Below are positions 34,368-46,392 of a stretch of DNA of 64,000 nucleotides, piece after piece. Each line of letters opens with the position of its first letter. Within the stretch, counting starts at the first letter, position 1. The stretch spans positions 2,500,001 to 2,564,000 of the forward strand of contig NC_080569.1 in assembly GCF_030253575.1 (NCBI RefSeq), given 5' to 3'. Origin of the DNA: Rhododendron vialii (lineage: Eukaryota > Streptophyta > Magnoliopsida > Ericales > Ericaceae). The translations under genes and the position numbers were made by a program. The notes under the pieces are model-generated. The model saw nothing but the letters and a program-made list of their open reading frames with translations, was not told where the DNA came from and did no database searches.

Positions 34368-37300
34368 ATGGTACGCATAAACATGTATGCATATGTACAA
34401 CCATTTTGTTCTGTGACTTCTTTGAGTGACTCTCGGAGCGGTCATGGCAGGTGGATGCGTTCACGGACTCGGCGTTCAAGGGAAACCCGGCGGCGGTTTG
34501 TTTGTTGGAGGATGAGAGAGACGACCAGTGGTTGCAATCGGTTGCTGCTGAGTTCAACATCTCCGAAACCTGTTACTTGATTCGGACCACTGAGCCTGAA
34601 TCGGAGACTCGCGATTCAGTCCCCAGGTTCCACCTCCGATGGTTCACTCCTGTTGCCGAGGTCAGTTCTTTCCTTACTGTTCGAATATCGAAAACGCAAT
34701 TGATTCTTCTGTGAACACGATCGTCAATACCTTTTTAATGGTACCTCTTTTATGCAAGTTAAATTTATATATTCTTCTAAAAATTACAGTAAAATAGAGA
34801 CCTAGAGCTTGATTGGAGGGCTTTGGGTTTTCTATTTTAGTGCGGAAACGCTCAAATTTCTCTCTACCCTATCACTCAAACGGAGTCAAACTCATGTCCA
34901 TATGTTTTTTACTCGAATCAAATCAAGGGAGAATCTTCTTCGCATCAAATTTATGCTTATGTCCAGACTTGTCCATTGGAGTGCTTTATATCAAATGAAA
35001 CTTTTACTCTAAGTTTTGCTCAAGTTGACTTGAGGAAAGGACTGGAGATGGTCTGACAGCTCTAATTGTTGTTTTGGCTTTCTTCCGAATGTTTCATTGG
35101 CAATTTCATTAATTTAACCTACTTCTTTTCAACTTAACCGGAACGTAGTTATCCAGGTGTAATTTATGGTTACCTATTATCTATGTGTTGAGAAATTGGC
35201 CAAACCAAAAACCAGACAAAGCGTGAATTAAGAACAATCAAGCAAGAAACAAACCCAAGACTATGATTCCACCAAAGTTTTAAATAGAGGCCTCAGTTTT
35301 TTAGGCCCTCCAATAGTCGGATATACCGGTGATACAGAAAAATGTGCATGCATATCGGTCTATTCCGATAGGTTTTGCTTCGTATTCCATTTTTTGGCTG
35401 CTTCACGGTCGATACTCATCTATGACCACTTTAAGCGATCTGGCGTAAAAAATGAGCATGAGGGATTTTTTTTGGTTCCATAACGAAGTCAATGGGAGTG
35501 AGTGATTAACTTGGGCATCAAATTCATGTGCCTTCTTGCAGGTTAAACTATGTGGTCATGCAACCTTAGCAGCTTCACACTATCTATTCACATCTGGTTT
35601 GGTAAATGCCAACAAAATCGAGTTTCTTACTCTATCAGGAGTTCTGACTGCTAAAAGAGCTCAAGAAACTGAGCAAATGGATTCCTTTATTGAGTTGGAT
35701 TTCCCGGTAGTTCCACTGACTGAATTTGACTCTGCTGAGATTCCTGGGATTTCTAAAGCCTTGAATGGTGCTTCTGTGATCGACTTAAAGGAGACAACTA
35801 CTGATGAAAACCTCTTTGTATATTACTTTGTGCCTAATAATTTCTTTGCTCACTTATATTTATTCATCATTATGCAGGTTTTTATTTTGATTGGACGGGT
35901 GTAAGGAAAAAAAAGCTACAAATGCAAGAGTGATAGTTCCATTTTTTCTTACAGTAAATGGCAGGAATGATTTTATTGCTAAGATGTGCAGAATAAGATG
36001 TCATATTGTTTGGGTGCATCCCAAAACTCTAGTTAGCCATAGACTCATAGCTGTCTTTCAAAGAGGAAAGTAAACTAGTATAAAATATTAGTGGTTATTC
36101 ATTTCATAACTTTTAAGGAATTCTGGCAGGTCGTGCTTCCATCCGGAAAGACTGTTGCAGATCTACAACCGCAAATTGATGAAATACGACGATGTCCTGG
36201 AAGGGGGGGAGTAATTGTCACGGGTCTTGCTCCGTCTGGATCTGGGTTCGATTTCATTAGTCGCTACTTCTGTCCAAAATGGGGGATCAATGAGGTAAGG
36301 TGTTGTCATTTGGTCCTTTTTTCTGTTATGTGTTGCCTGATACACTGGAAGATATTCTTTTGGTGGTTATGTAAATGAAACAGAGTGATCAGCTCTGAAA
36401 TTAATATTTGTCAAAATTCATTGTGGGCCTTAAGTAATCCGTCATCTTGGTCCGTTCATAGTTTGCGTTCAATTTTAAAGTGTTAAGACCAGAAATCTTT
36501 TGCCAAATGGATGGCTCTAACATCAAGCCTTGAGGTAGGAGCTCTGACATCATTCCGCACAATGTCAATTGGATAAAAGAGTTCGCAGGAAAAAGGCCAA
36601 CTATGGTGTCTTGCATTGGCATAAAGCTATACCCTACATTATTTTAATTCGATGGAGAGGAGGGAGTAAGGAGCGGGGGTACGATCCCAATGGACCCTTC
36701 CCCTTCCCACCACCAGGGACGTAAGCAAGCCCTTGTGTTGGTTGCTCATTTCCTCTTTCTCAAGTTATAGTGTTAGCTTCATAGTTATCGAAATCGTACG
36801 ATTCCCGATTCGAATCGTACGATTCGGTTCGATTCAGGTATAAAACGATTCAAATCGATTGTATGAATCGCAAATAGGTAAGAATCGAAGTGAGAATCGC
36901 AGAATCGTTTTTTGAATCGGTGAATCGTGGAATCGTACGATTCACCTCGTTTTCGAATTAGCGGGTTTTCCGATGGGTTGGGTTGGGTTTCTACACATAA
37001 ATCACAAAATACCTTAAATTTCTGGGAGGCGAGGGGTCGGAATTTCTTGTCTGACCCGGAGAGAACCCTAACATTGAAGAACACGAAGACCAGAGCCCTC
37101 GTAGAGAAGCTTCGAGCTCCTTCGAAGTTTTCGACGTCGACATGGCTGTCTGAATTGCACCTCGTTCGAGTCGGTGAGGGTACTAACTTTTACTGGAGTG
37201 TTTATTAGTTTATTTATATTACTAGTTAGTGGTGTGTATAAGGAAAAGATTTTGCCACACCATTTTTTCATAATGACACATCCTGCAAGTGTATTTTTAC

Positions 37301-38268
37301 ACCAAAAATACACTTGCAGAATGTGGCATTATCAAAAAAAAGATATGGCAAAATCACTACCCTGTGTATATTATATATTATATTAGTTAGTGGAGTATAT
37401 ATTATATATTATATACACTAGTTAGTGGTGTACAATTGTGCATATTATATATTATATTTGTTAGTGGTGTGTATATATCACCAGGAAGTGGGGTGTACAT
37501 TTTTTTTTTTCCAGAAAAGTGGGGTGTCCATTAGTATATAAAAGTCCGTTAGAAACAAAAAAACAGAGTATAATAAACTTCAACTAGTGTCACTAAATCA
37601 TCTATTTATCTTATGAAACAATACTTTTAATTATTCAAACTTGAAATCTACATTTTTTTATGCATTTTCAAGATTTTGACCGAATCGAAACGATTCACGA
37701 TTCGATTCGATTCACGATTCGCAAATGGGCCTTTTCGATTCTCGATTTGACAACTATGGTTAGCTTAATTTGCAATTGTCTGATTTTTTTTTTTTTTTTT
37801 TTTTGGGGTGAATCAATCTCAATCTTTCTTTTATGAATTTTTAATAGGTAGTTTGCAGCCAAACCAAAAGCATCTGTGTAAAATATTTTCTAGCCTATTT
37901 TCTTGCACAGTCATCCTCTGCTGCATGACTGATGGTGAATGAGCAACTCCAATTCAGCAGTACACGTCCCTTACACGTTACTTGCTATTATTTTCAGGAT
38001 CCTGTAACTGGGAGTGTACATTGTGCCTTAGCAGCTTACTGGTCTAAAAAGCTTGGGAAATGTGATTTTGTTGCATATCAGGTACTCTCTCGCTCCCTTG
38101 CATGCAGGTGCGGCAGCCATTCATTCTTCATTCACTAATTGTTTTGTTTACTTGGCATAGGCATCTCCTCGAGGTGGAATATTAAACCTCCATTTAGATG
38201 AAAACCGTCAGAGAGTCCTACTTCGGGGTAAAGCTGTAACAGTAATGGAAGGTTCTATTTTGGTTTAA
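34303..38268 (+). CDS. PhzF-family isomerase/epimerase, copy C
   Basis: Exons are 34303-34332, 34451-34660, 35542-35817, 36130-36294, 37998-38081 and 38161-38268: 873 nt, 290 residues, open throughout, GT..AG introns. Catalytic Glu is kept (NISETCYL, E49). The C-terminal signature reads EDPVTGSVH, with S233 intact and Val for the usual Ala. Exon 3 lacks 12 codons present in A, B and D, removing the acidic surface loop between ...QMDS and FIELDFP; the frame is kept. Exon 4 has one extra Gly codon. Intron 4 holds a 979 bp hAT-type element. An AATAAA lies at 38307. The two catalytic positions I can check are present, so an active enzyme is plausible; the substrate is unknown. Confidence 0.9.
36780..37758. 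mobile_element. Non-autonomous hAT element in intron 4 of copy C, 8 bp target duplication
   Basis: The flanking duplication GTTAGCTT is perfect (36772-36779 and 37759-37766). The ends are CATAGTTATCGAAATCG and the inverted CGATTTGACAACTATG. Subterminal regions are packed with GATTCGAATCG-type repeats. Copy D keeps the empty site, with a single GTTAGCTT in the same intron context near 42181. The 979 bp contain no transposase. A GC-richer stretch at 36960-37190 looks unlike the rest and may be captured host sequence. A smaller palindrome (about 37235-37360) is nested inside. Confidence 0.92.
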
Positions 38269-38818
38269 TCAAGAGTTAGCCCGTCTTTTCTTGTATGATC
38301 AATCGAAATAAAGGCTCCAATCGCCTGCAAGTTGATTTTACTCTTTGTACTAGACATCTTCGGTAAACCTTCATTTGACGCAAATGTACTTCTTCCTTTA
38401 TGTCTCTGCTTGGAATTCCATACAGTATATTTCTACTAGGTATGTCCTCTTTCTCGTTTACAGCTAAGTAATACATCAAAACTCATGTCGCTGAAGCAAT
38501 ATTCCCAACTTAAGATCTTCTAAAACAACTTCTGGAGTCCAGAACAAGGTTTGCTTCTGTGAGAGAGTTTGTTTGTTGTATTCCCCAACTCTCTCTTCAT
38601 TAGAATGAGTCGTGGGAGACAAAATCTTCAGTTTCGATGTTGTTTTACGGTGCCTGGATTCATAGTAAAAAGCAAATAAAGACACCGTCTGCCCGATAAA
38701 TCAGTCACCGGTAAAGAGCAAGGCAGAGCCGCTCAAACCGATCCGAACTCTTGTGAAGCTCAGAGCAAGAATCGCTACCTAGGTTTTTACAAGGTAACTT
38801 GATCAAAATGTTTCTAAG

Positions 38819-38880
38819 GATCCTAAAAATCGTCTTTCGCCAGTTCTACAACCTGGTCTCAGCAACAGTTACGCCGTCAA
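38819..38880 (+). pseudogene. Relic of the R3H gene (end of intron 6 and start of exon 7)
   Basis: GATCCTAAAAAT.G.CTTT...CAGTTCTAC.AC.TGGTCTCAG matches the R3H gene at 18181-18230, across both the intron end and the exon start, with roughly ten mismatches in fifty bases. The exon part translates FYNLVSATV against FYDLVSVTE in the gene. Intron sequence is included, so it is a genomic duplicate, not a retrocopy. Nothing else of the gene is recognisable nearby. Confidence 0.72.
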
Positions 38881-39083
38881 AAAATTAAAAAAAAAAAATG
38901 CATATTTACAAAAGAGCAACAATGTTAGTGATTGAATCACATGCAAATGAAGATGAGTAGGTTTGTGGCGATAAGAATTGCACATATCCCTTAGAACTTT
39001 TCTTGAGAATTTAGATGGGAGTGGAATGAAAACATATGTGCTTCTACTTTGGTTTCTGACTTTTTCCCTGAGGTATTCTTAAT

Positions 39084-39243
39084 TAGAGGTTGAGCACACG
39101 TGATGCGTGTACAAGTCGAATTTTGATGGTGCTTCAAGAAAGTTGGGGAAAAGTAAAATACTAAGAGAGGAAAAAATATAAATTCCACACCGAACACCAT
39201 CAAAATCCGGCTTGCATATGCGTCGCGCGTGCCCCGATCTCTA
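39084..39243. mobile_element. Foldback MITE, CTAGAGG family
   Basis: TTAGAGGTTGAGCACACGTG with GTGTACAAGTC on the left is matched by inverted GGCTTGCATATGCG and GCGTGCCCCGATCTCTAG on the right. ATTTTGATGGTG / CACCATCAAAAT pair inside. More diverged than the copy at 33384. Confidence 0.7.
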
Positions 39244-39448
39244 GTAGTAAAACATTAAAGTACTTGCATGCATAATTCTTTTTATCTGAAAAGGCGCTTT
39301 CAACTTACTTACATGTGACACTGGGTCTCTCAAAAAAAATGTGACACCAAAATAACTTACAAGTGTCATCATCATCCATGAAGTCTTGCATAAGATTGTA
39401 TATTGAATTTGAATTTTATACTGGTGTAGTGCACAAGAAATACATTAT

Positions 39449-39714
39449 AATTGCTTCACATACATCATCGTATCTTGACTACGACACAAATTTGGTTGAA
39501 ACTATCAAATCATCACATAATCTCTAATAAAAATCAAATCAAAACAATGTTTAAGTTCGCAAAGAACTTATACTTAAACTTAAACATTGTTCAAGTTCCG
39601 TTTGAACCTTGGACTTAAACATCGTCCAAGTTCCGTTTGAACTTAAACATTGTTTTGATTGGGTTTCTATGAGAACTCATGTGACGTCAAGATATGATGA
39701 TGTATGTGAAGCAA
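39449..39714. mobile_element. Foldback element with TTGCTTCACATACATCATC ends
   Basis: The ends are inverted copies (TTGCTTCACATACATCATC...ATCTTGAC and GTCAAGATATGATGATG...GAAGCAA). The interior contains several copies of AACTTAAACATTGTT / AACAATGTTTAAGTT in both directions. No coding frame. Confidence 0.7.
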
Positions 39715-39727
39715 GACTTATCATTAA

Positions 39728-39877
39728 GAGGAGTGCTAGGGACAAAGAAAATAAACAAAGAATTGACCCTTAAAGTGTACCTGAACGGCTCAGATTTACT
39801 GTGCAGTGCATTTGAACCGTTCAAGTACATTTTAAGGGTCAATTCTTTGTTCATTTTCTTTGCACGTAGCATTTCTC
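39728..39877. mobile_element. Mutator-type MITE with 9 bp target duplication
   Basis: Ends GAGGAGTGCTAGGGACAAAG and, inverted, GAGAAATGCTACGTGCAAAG lead into a perfect AAAGAATTGACCCTTAAA arm pair. Flanks are TATCATTAA and TATCATCAA, a 9 bp duplication with one mismatch, as expected for Mutator-like elements. It is 150 bp. Confidence 0.82.
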
Positions 39878-40205
39878 TATCATCAATACAAGAAGGGAAT
39901 CAATTTTGACACTCTTCAAATTGATAACCACACCCCCCATGAAGTGCCAAAATCAATTTCATAGAGAAACTGATTTTCGCACTCTCTTAATTGATTTTGA
40001 CACTTCCCTGGAAGTTATGGTTATTAATTTAGGGAGTGTCAAAATCACTCTCCTGTAAAATTCATCGTCATTGATGATGCTGTCGTAGTTGAGTTGAGTA
40101 TATGCCTGTCCCCCTCTGTTCCTCATTGGCATTTTTTTTTGGCCGAAGATGCAGGGGACCTGTCTGGTCGCCCTCTATAATTGTCATTTCCCCGACAATA
40201 CAGAG

Positions 40206-40239
<34 letters not shown>

Positions 40240-40245
40240 ATCAAG

Positions 40246-41235
40246 ATGGGAAAGAAGCTTGTAAAGTACAGTGTGGTAATCTTCTCTTTCAAACTATTCA
40301 ATCGCACGCATAATATACACATATAGTACAACTATATTTCCAAACTATTCTCTAGTGACTGATGAATTATGGCGCAGGTGGACGCGTTCGCGGACTCGGC
40401 GTTCAAGGGAAGCCCGGCGGCGGTCTGCTTGTTGGAGGAAGACAGAGACGACGAGTGGTTGCAATCCGTTGCTGCTGAGTTCAACCTCGCCGTAACCTGT
40501 TACTTGACTCGGATCGCTGAGCCTGAGCCGGAGGTTCGTGACTCAGTCCCGAACCCAAGGTTCCGCCTCCGATGGTTCAATCCTCTTGCCGAGGTCCGTT
40601 TCTTACTTCTACGAATGATTCGTTTGTTTGCGGAAAGATTGAATGAAAATGTAGTAAAAGAGACGAAAACCTTTTACTGCCGGCTTCTCTGCTGTCTTGA
40701 TGTGATCTTAGCCGTTCAAAAGTGTTTTTAACGGTTTAGATTGTTGTGAAAATGAAGGACATGATCAATAAAGAAAGTCCGTGTTCGTGAGTGTTTAATT
40801 CGGACATGAAATTTGTATCCCCTCTTGCAGGTGAAACTCTGTGGTCATGGATCCTTGGCAGCTTCACACTTTCTGTTCAATTCAGGTTTATTCCAATCCA
40901 ACAATATAGAGTTTCTTACACTATCAGGAGTTTTGACTGCCAAAAGGGTTCCAGAAACCAAACAAGCAGATTTCTTAAACTCGGAGAACGGCGAAGCACA
41001 ACGTTACTTTTCAATTGAGTTGAATTTTCCAGCAACTCCACTTACTGAATTTGACTCTGCTGAGATCCCGTGGATTTCTAAAGCCTTGAACGGTGCTTCC
41101 ATGATTGACATGAAGAAGACAACTCCCGATCGTGACCTCTTGGTATGTATTATTTTCACATGAACATTCTTTGCTCGTTTATTCTTTTCCTATGGATGCA
41201 GGTTTTCATGTAAAGCAAATAATTGGAAAGGCAGT

Positions 41236-41283
<48 letters not shown>

Positions 41284-42700
41284 GGGGGGGGGGGGGGGGG
41301 TGGGGTGTGTTGCTGAAAAGCTTGAAATTAAAGAGTTATACTTCCGTTTTAGAGATAAAATGCTGGGGTGATCTGATGGCAAAGATAATAAGAATCAAAT
41401 GTGATACCATTTGGGTGCATCCCGAAACTTAACTATAGAGTGGGAAGTTAACTTGAACTGAGTAATTTATGTTCATTTGGTACTTGAAAGAGTGAATCTG
41501 AATGAATTTTGGCAGGTTGTGCTTCCATCCGGAAAGACTGTTGCAGACCTACAACCCCAATTCGATGAGATAATACGATGGCCCGGAAGGGGAGTAATTG
41601 TCACGGGGATCGCTCCCCCTGGATCTGGGTTCGACTTCTTTAGTCGCTTCTTCTGTCCAAAATCGGGGATCAACGAGGTAACATATCTGGTCTCTTTGAG
41701 GCTTGAAGGGGATGATGCATCATGATTTGAATCTGTTTATTTTACTTTCTTATGAATTTTTCTGACTCATTCAGAAACATTTTTGTATGCTGTTCTATAG
41801 AACAACAGAAACAGCTCTATATATCGATTTTTCTGAAGTGTTACTACTTTTTTAGGCTTTTCTTATGTCCGAAATTCAGGGTCAATGAGTTAAAAATACG
41901 TCTGGTCTCTTAGAGGCTTCAAAGGGCATCATGATTTGGATCTGTTTATTTTATCTTCTTGTGTCTCTTTTGATTGAGCCAGAAAAATTGTTTATGTTGT
42001 CCTGTAGAAGAACATGTCACCGCAGCTCTAAATGTATAAATGTACTGATAAAGGGCGAAGACCAGAAATCTCTACCAAATGTGGTGGGATTCTCGAACCC
42101 TAGACCTTTTGATGACTCCATTGGACCCTTCGCCTGCCCACCACCGGTGGCTGCCCATTTCCTCTTTCTCCAACAATAGCGTTAGCTTTATCTTAGGAAA
42201 GAAACCTTTGCGCCTCGACTACTTCGCAATCTTCTCTTTTATGGAAAAACTGTATCTTATTTGAACTCTGTGAAAGATACTGTATTTATCCCTAAAGCCA
42301 AAAGCATCTGCATAACGTGTACTCCTTTGCTGAATAGCCATCCTTTGCTGCATTGATGGCGGTATTCTATTCTAGGAATAAAATGAACTCCATTAAGCAG
42401 TACATTAGAAGAACTCGTATGTTACTTGACTTGCTGTTATTTTCAGGATCCTGCTTGCGGGACTGCACATTGTGCCTTAGCAAACTACTGGTCTAAAAAG
42501 CTGGGGAAATGTGATTTCGTTGCGTATCAGGTACTCTCTCTCTCATGCAGTTTCTTTCTTTGTTCGCTTATTCGGTTGTTTCCATGACATAGGCATCACC
42601 TCGAGGTGCCATATTTAACCTCCATTTGGATGAAAAGAGTCAAAGAGTACTACTTCGGGGGAAAGCCATCTCTATAACGGAAGGTTATCTTTTGGTTTAA
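40246..42700 (+). CDS. PhzF-family protein, copy D (catalytic Glu replaced by Val)
   Basis: Exons are 40246-40275, 40378-40593, 40831-41142, 41516-41677, 42447-42530 and 42593-42700: 912 nt, 303 residues, open, with GT..AG introns. This is the most divergent full copy. Val replaces the catalytic Glu (FNLAVTCYL, residue 49). GNPAAV becomes GSPAAV. The signature reads EDPACGTAH, with Thr246 for the usual Ser. CGHATLA becomes CGHGSLA, though the His is kept. With changes at several active-site positions but an undamaged frame, a non-catalytic or altered role is more likely than simple decay. Its leader has a (CT)n run like copy A's, but its promoter differs from B and C. Intron 3 contains a GA run followed by 28 G. 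Confidence 0.88.
41239..41300. repeat. (GA)n run followed by 28 bp poly-G in intron 3 of copy D
   Basis: About 34 bp of GA repeat runs straight into 28 uninterrupted G (41273-41300). Confidence 0.9.
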
Positions 42701-44657
42701 TTTGGAGTTACCCCGTCTTTTCTTGTATGAATCAAATGAAATAAAACGCTGGTGATGGGTGGAAGGTGCACTCCACATATTCTGTAAAACTACATTCGTT
42801 CCTACTATTTAAAATGAATGTACTTATTTCCTTTTCAAGTTTATTTGAACATGAATCGAGACACATCTAACATGTATGGATTCCAAGTGCTTCGTATTGC
42901 ACTCATGTGCATATGACAACTTAAAATACACCTGCCTCCGCAGATTTGTGTTAATTGCATTGCTCGATGGAAATTGGATCTGTACTCAGAATCATTCATA
43001 TGAAATTTCATATCATAGGAAGAAAATGACTTTGAATGCCGTATCACCGGGAATTCTCCACCCAACCCGACTAGTCCAGTTAATTGAGAAGCATTTAATG
43101 AGCATGGCCTTTTTTTTTTAATCAAACTCCGTTACAAACTCCGTTACAAATTGATCAGCAGAATTGCATTTTTGTCTTTTTTTTTTTCCCATTACATTGG
43201 AAGGAATTACATTTGAAGTTTACCAGCTTACGCGTACTTTGAATCTTGGAGAACTAATTCCACCGTCAATTTTAATTTCATTCGAAGTTTTTTTTTTTTT
43301 TTTGTGTGTTTTTAAATCAAGTCCCACTACTGAAATGAAACCAAGTACATACCGTGTCGCGTGTAAAAATGATGGAGTGACCGCACCGATTTCCCGAAAT
43401 GGAGAATGCCGTTATTAAAGAACGTCAAGATTTAAAACGCAGCTAGAGGAGATTGTAAGTTAACCATCACTAGGATGTGAACAATTGGGGTTTGAGTGTG
43501 GATTCGGAACACAGTATTGACTAGAAGCCGGCCGTCTTTCCTTGTTTATATGCTTACTGCTTGGATCAATGACATTGACGAAGTGTTTGTTTCCGATTTT
43601 TTGTGCACTCTCTCTGCACAAATGGTACTGAGATTGAGATTGTTGTATATCTCGTCGGCCAAAGTAATTAACTTTGTTTTCTTAGCTTGTTTTCAGTCAC
43701 CCTCCCCCTCTCTCCTCTTTAACGACTGATATGTAGATTTGATAAAATGCAGAGACCCGAAACAACGACTAAGAAGCCCAGATTGATAAATTGTGTAGAG
43801 ATCACATGCTTAAGTGAATTTGGACCACAATTTATTTCATCCGCGCGCAGTTTTCTAATTCACAATCCTCAGGCTTTAAAACTGCTGTAACTTTAAGTTG
43901 TATGACTGCAATTAGCTTCAACCAATATTCAGAGTAACAGATTTTAGCTACAGATTTCATATTTGAGAAACATACCAACCTTTGTAACACTGACACTCCT
44001 AGAGGGCAGCGTGGGCGTGTCCCTGGCAAACTAATAAATTTTATTAATTTTTTAAGGGGACCCGTATGGGGACACAGCAAGAGTTAAATATGTACTTTTT
44101 TTTAAAACTTTGAGGGGTAAATGTGTAATTTTTTCTAATATTTTGTTTTACAATGTATATATGATGCTTGCTTACAAATATTGAAGCTTCAAGCTTATAC
44201 ACCTAACTATTTTTTCATTGGTATACAATAAATTTTATTAATTTAGTTATTTTTGCCGTGTCTCCTGCTGTATCCATGTTCCCATTTTTTCAAGAAATCC
44301 CGTGTCTGTATCCGTATCCATATCCGAATTTGTATCTGCGTTCGTGCTACATAGATACCAACTGCAAATGAACATAGAAAACTCACTTTGTTTCACATGA
44401 AGGAAAGAAGAATATTACGTCGACAATTACAAAGCATAAAGAATAGTTATATGAAATAAACAATTAATTAGCACATTCAGGGTCAAGAAAATGGGAATCT
44501 AAATGAAAGACCTTAAATATACTCCGTATTTAGTAAAACTCTGTTATAAACGTTATTCCCAACACGAGGTACATACCACCATTCAATAAAAATAAAAAAT
44601 GAAATGGTAAAGTCTACTAATGCATCATTTGTTAATTGAGCAAATTCTAAAAAGACT
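42701..44657. other. 3' flank of copy D and intergenic DNA
   Basis: No gene. 42701-43215 is homologous to 48749-49345, which follows the exon-6 relic. The rest is AT-rich with T-runs. Confidence 0.65.
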
Positions 44658-46349
44658 CTAGAACAATTCTTTGACTAATTCCGTCAAAGCAGACACAATC
44701 AAACCAGTTGGATCTCCAAACAGAATGCCAATTATCGTCTTAAGAAATATGGTTACCGTCCCAAGAAACAATCCACCACCTTTCCCACCACTTCCTTTCG
44801 CAGTAGCCACAAGCTTCAAATCCACTTTTCCCAGCGCCTTAGAAATAGCATCATTGTCGTCATCATCATCGTCGTTACGATCCAAGTCCCCTCTCCCCCT
44901 CTTCCAAGCCTCTTGCATCACGAGAGATAAACAATGCACATGACAAGAGAACTTGTTACGCTGTGAAACATAACACAAACCCGCGACTTTGGTTTCCGCG
45001 AGCCAGCTAGGCTTTTCCTTTTTACACCAAAAGCACTTATACTTGACCTTTTCGCAGAGCACAAAGTCCGTGCCGCTAATGCGCAATTTCCCTGGCAGTT
45101 TGCTACAAGCTGGGTGCAAATCCAAGTTGTCCTCTTTACAGCTATAGGAATGGCCGTGGATTTCCATCCCACATGCATCGCAAATTTTTCCAGGTTTTTG
45201 GCGAAATTTGAAGATGGATCCTGGGAAAAGGTCATGGGTTATCTTGGGTTTAGGGTGCAGGCAGCCCTTGTGGAGATCGTAGATACAGTGCTTGCATCGA
45301 TATCCCGATGTAAACCCATCTTCCCTGCATCTGTTACATTTGAATGGTTTGTTATAGCTTTTTAGCTCAAGCTCATGATCTTGCTTTGGGTTGCAATCAT
45401 GAATATCTCTTTCTATCCGTTTGCCAACAGATTTGCTGATGAGACCTGATAAAAATTGGAACGAGGTAACATACTCCAGAACAGAACCAAAAACTGAAGC
45501 AGGGTACTTGAGAAGTGATAAAGAAGAGAATCATTTTGGCAATTAACCATAAAAAACATGGGAAATACTACAATACACATCCCTTATTTGAGTGTGTATC
45601 ATATGCACCCTCAAAATATTATGAATTGTAGAGAAAATATTACGAGTCGTATTGCTAAAAAGTTACGAATCATATAAAGGTTGCGAGATACATCAAAATG
45701 TTATAAATCATAATAAAAATGTTATGAATCTTATTGCTGAAAGGTTATGAATTCTAGAATAAAAGTTACGAAACACATTAAAATAATGTTATGAATGAAC
45801 CATAAAATAAGTGCATATGGTATACTCTTTTAATAGATGTGTATTGTAGACTTTTCCTGCAAACATTAGTAACTGAGGGCAATTTAAGCATAAAAATCAA
45901 ATACCATAATTTCAAAAATAAGAAAACACCAAAATGTCTTTCTTCTTCTCTACTACTATATATATATATTTAGTATAAAAATTCTGATGCTGTACAGTTA
46001 AAAAAAGAAATCACAATATCACCTTACAAAATACTATTAGCAGTGTTTTTTGTGTTCCTCTGATTTTGACACGAGCAACGCTAGGTACCCAAACAACATA
46101 TCCAGAAAGTACCAAAAAAAACAAAAAAAAACAAGAGTTCAGATTCACTCACATACAATATAAATGAAGAAAAAAAAACTCTGTATTTGTATTAATCAAC
46201 TCAAACACAAATACATGAAAAACCCTCAACACTCTGGTTCAATCCCTCACTCTGTCTACATCTCGCACACACATCTCACTTGGGAGGAAACATAGACCAA
46301 GTCAACACCACTATTATATGCACCCCTCAAAATCAATTTCGGGAAAAAA

Positions 46350-46392
<43 letters not shown>

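Larger units (their letters stand above)
38269..40245. other. 3' flank of copy C, relics, MITEs and leader of copy D
   Basis: No intact gene. Contents in order: the 3' UTR of copy C; an R3H relic (38819-38880); a CTAGAGG-type MITE; a palindrome at 39449-39714; a Mutator-type MITE at 39728-39877; and a (CT)n run at 40208-40236 in the presumed leader of copy D. Confidence 0.65.

Noticed and set aside
36927-37208. Frame in the core of the hAT element in copy C
   Set aside because: It may be captured host sequence but has no recognisable domain or start, so it is reported only as a question, not as a gene.
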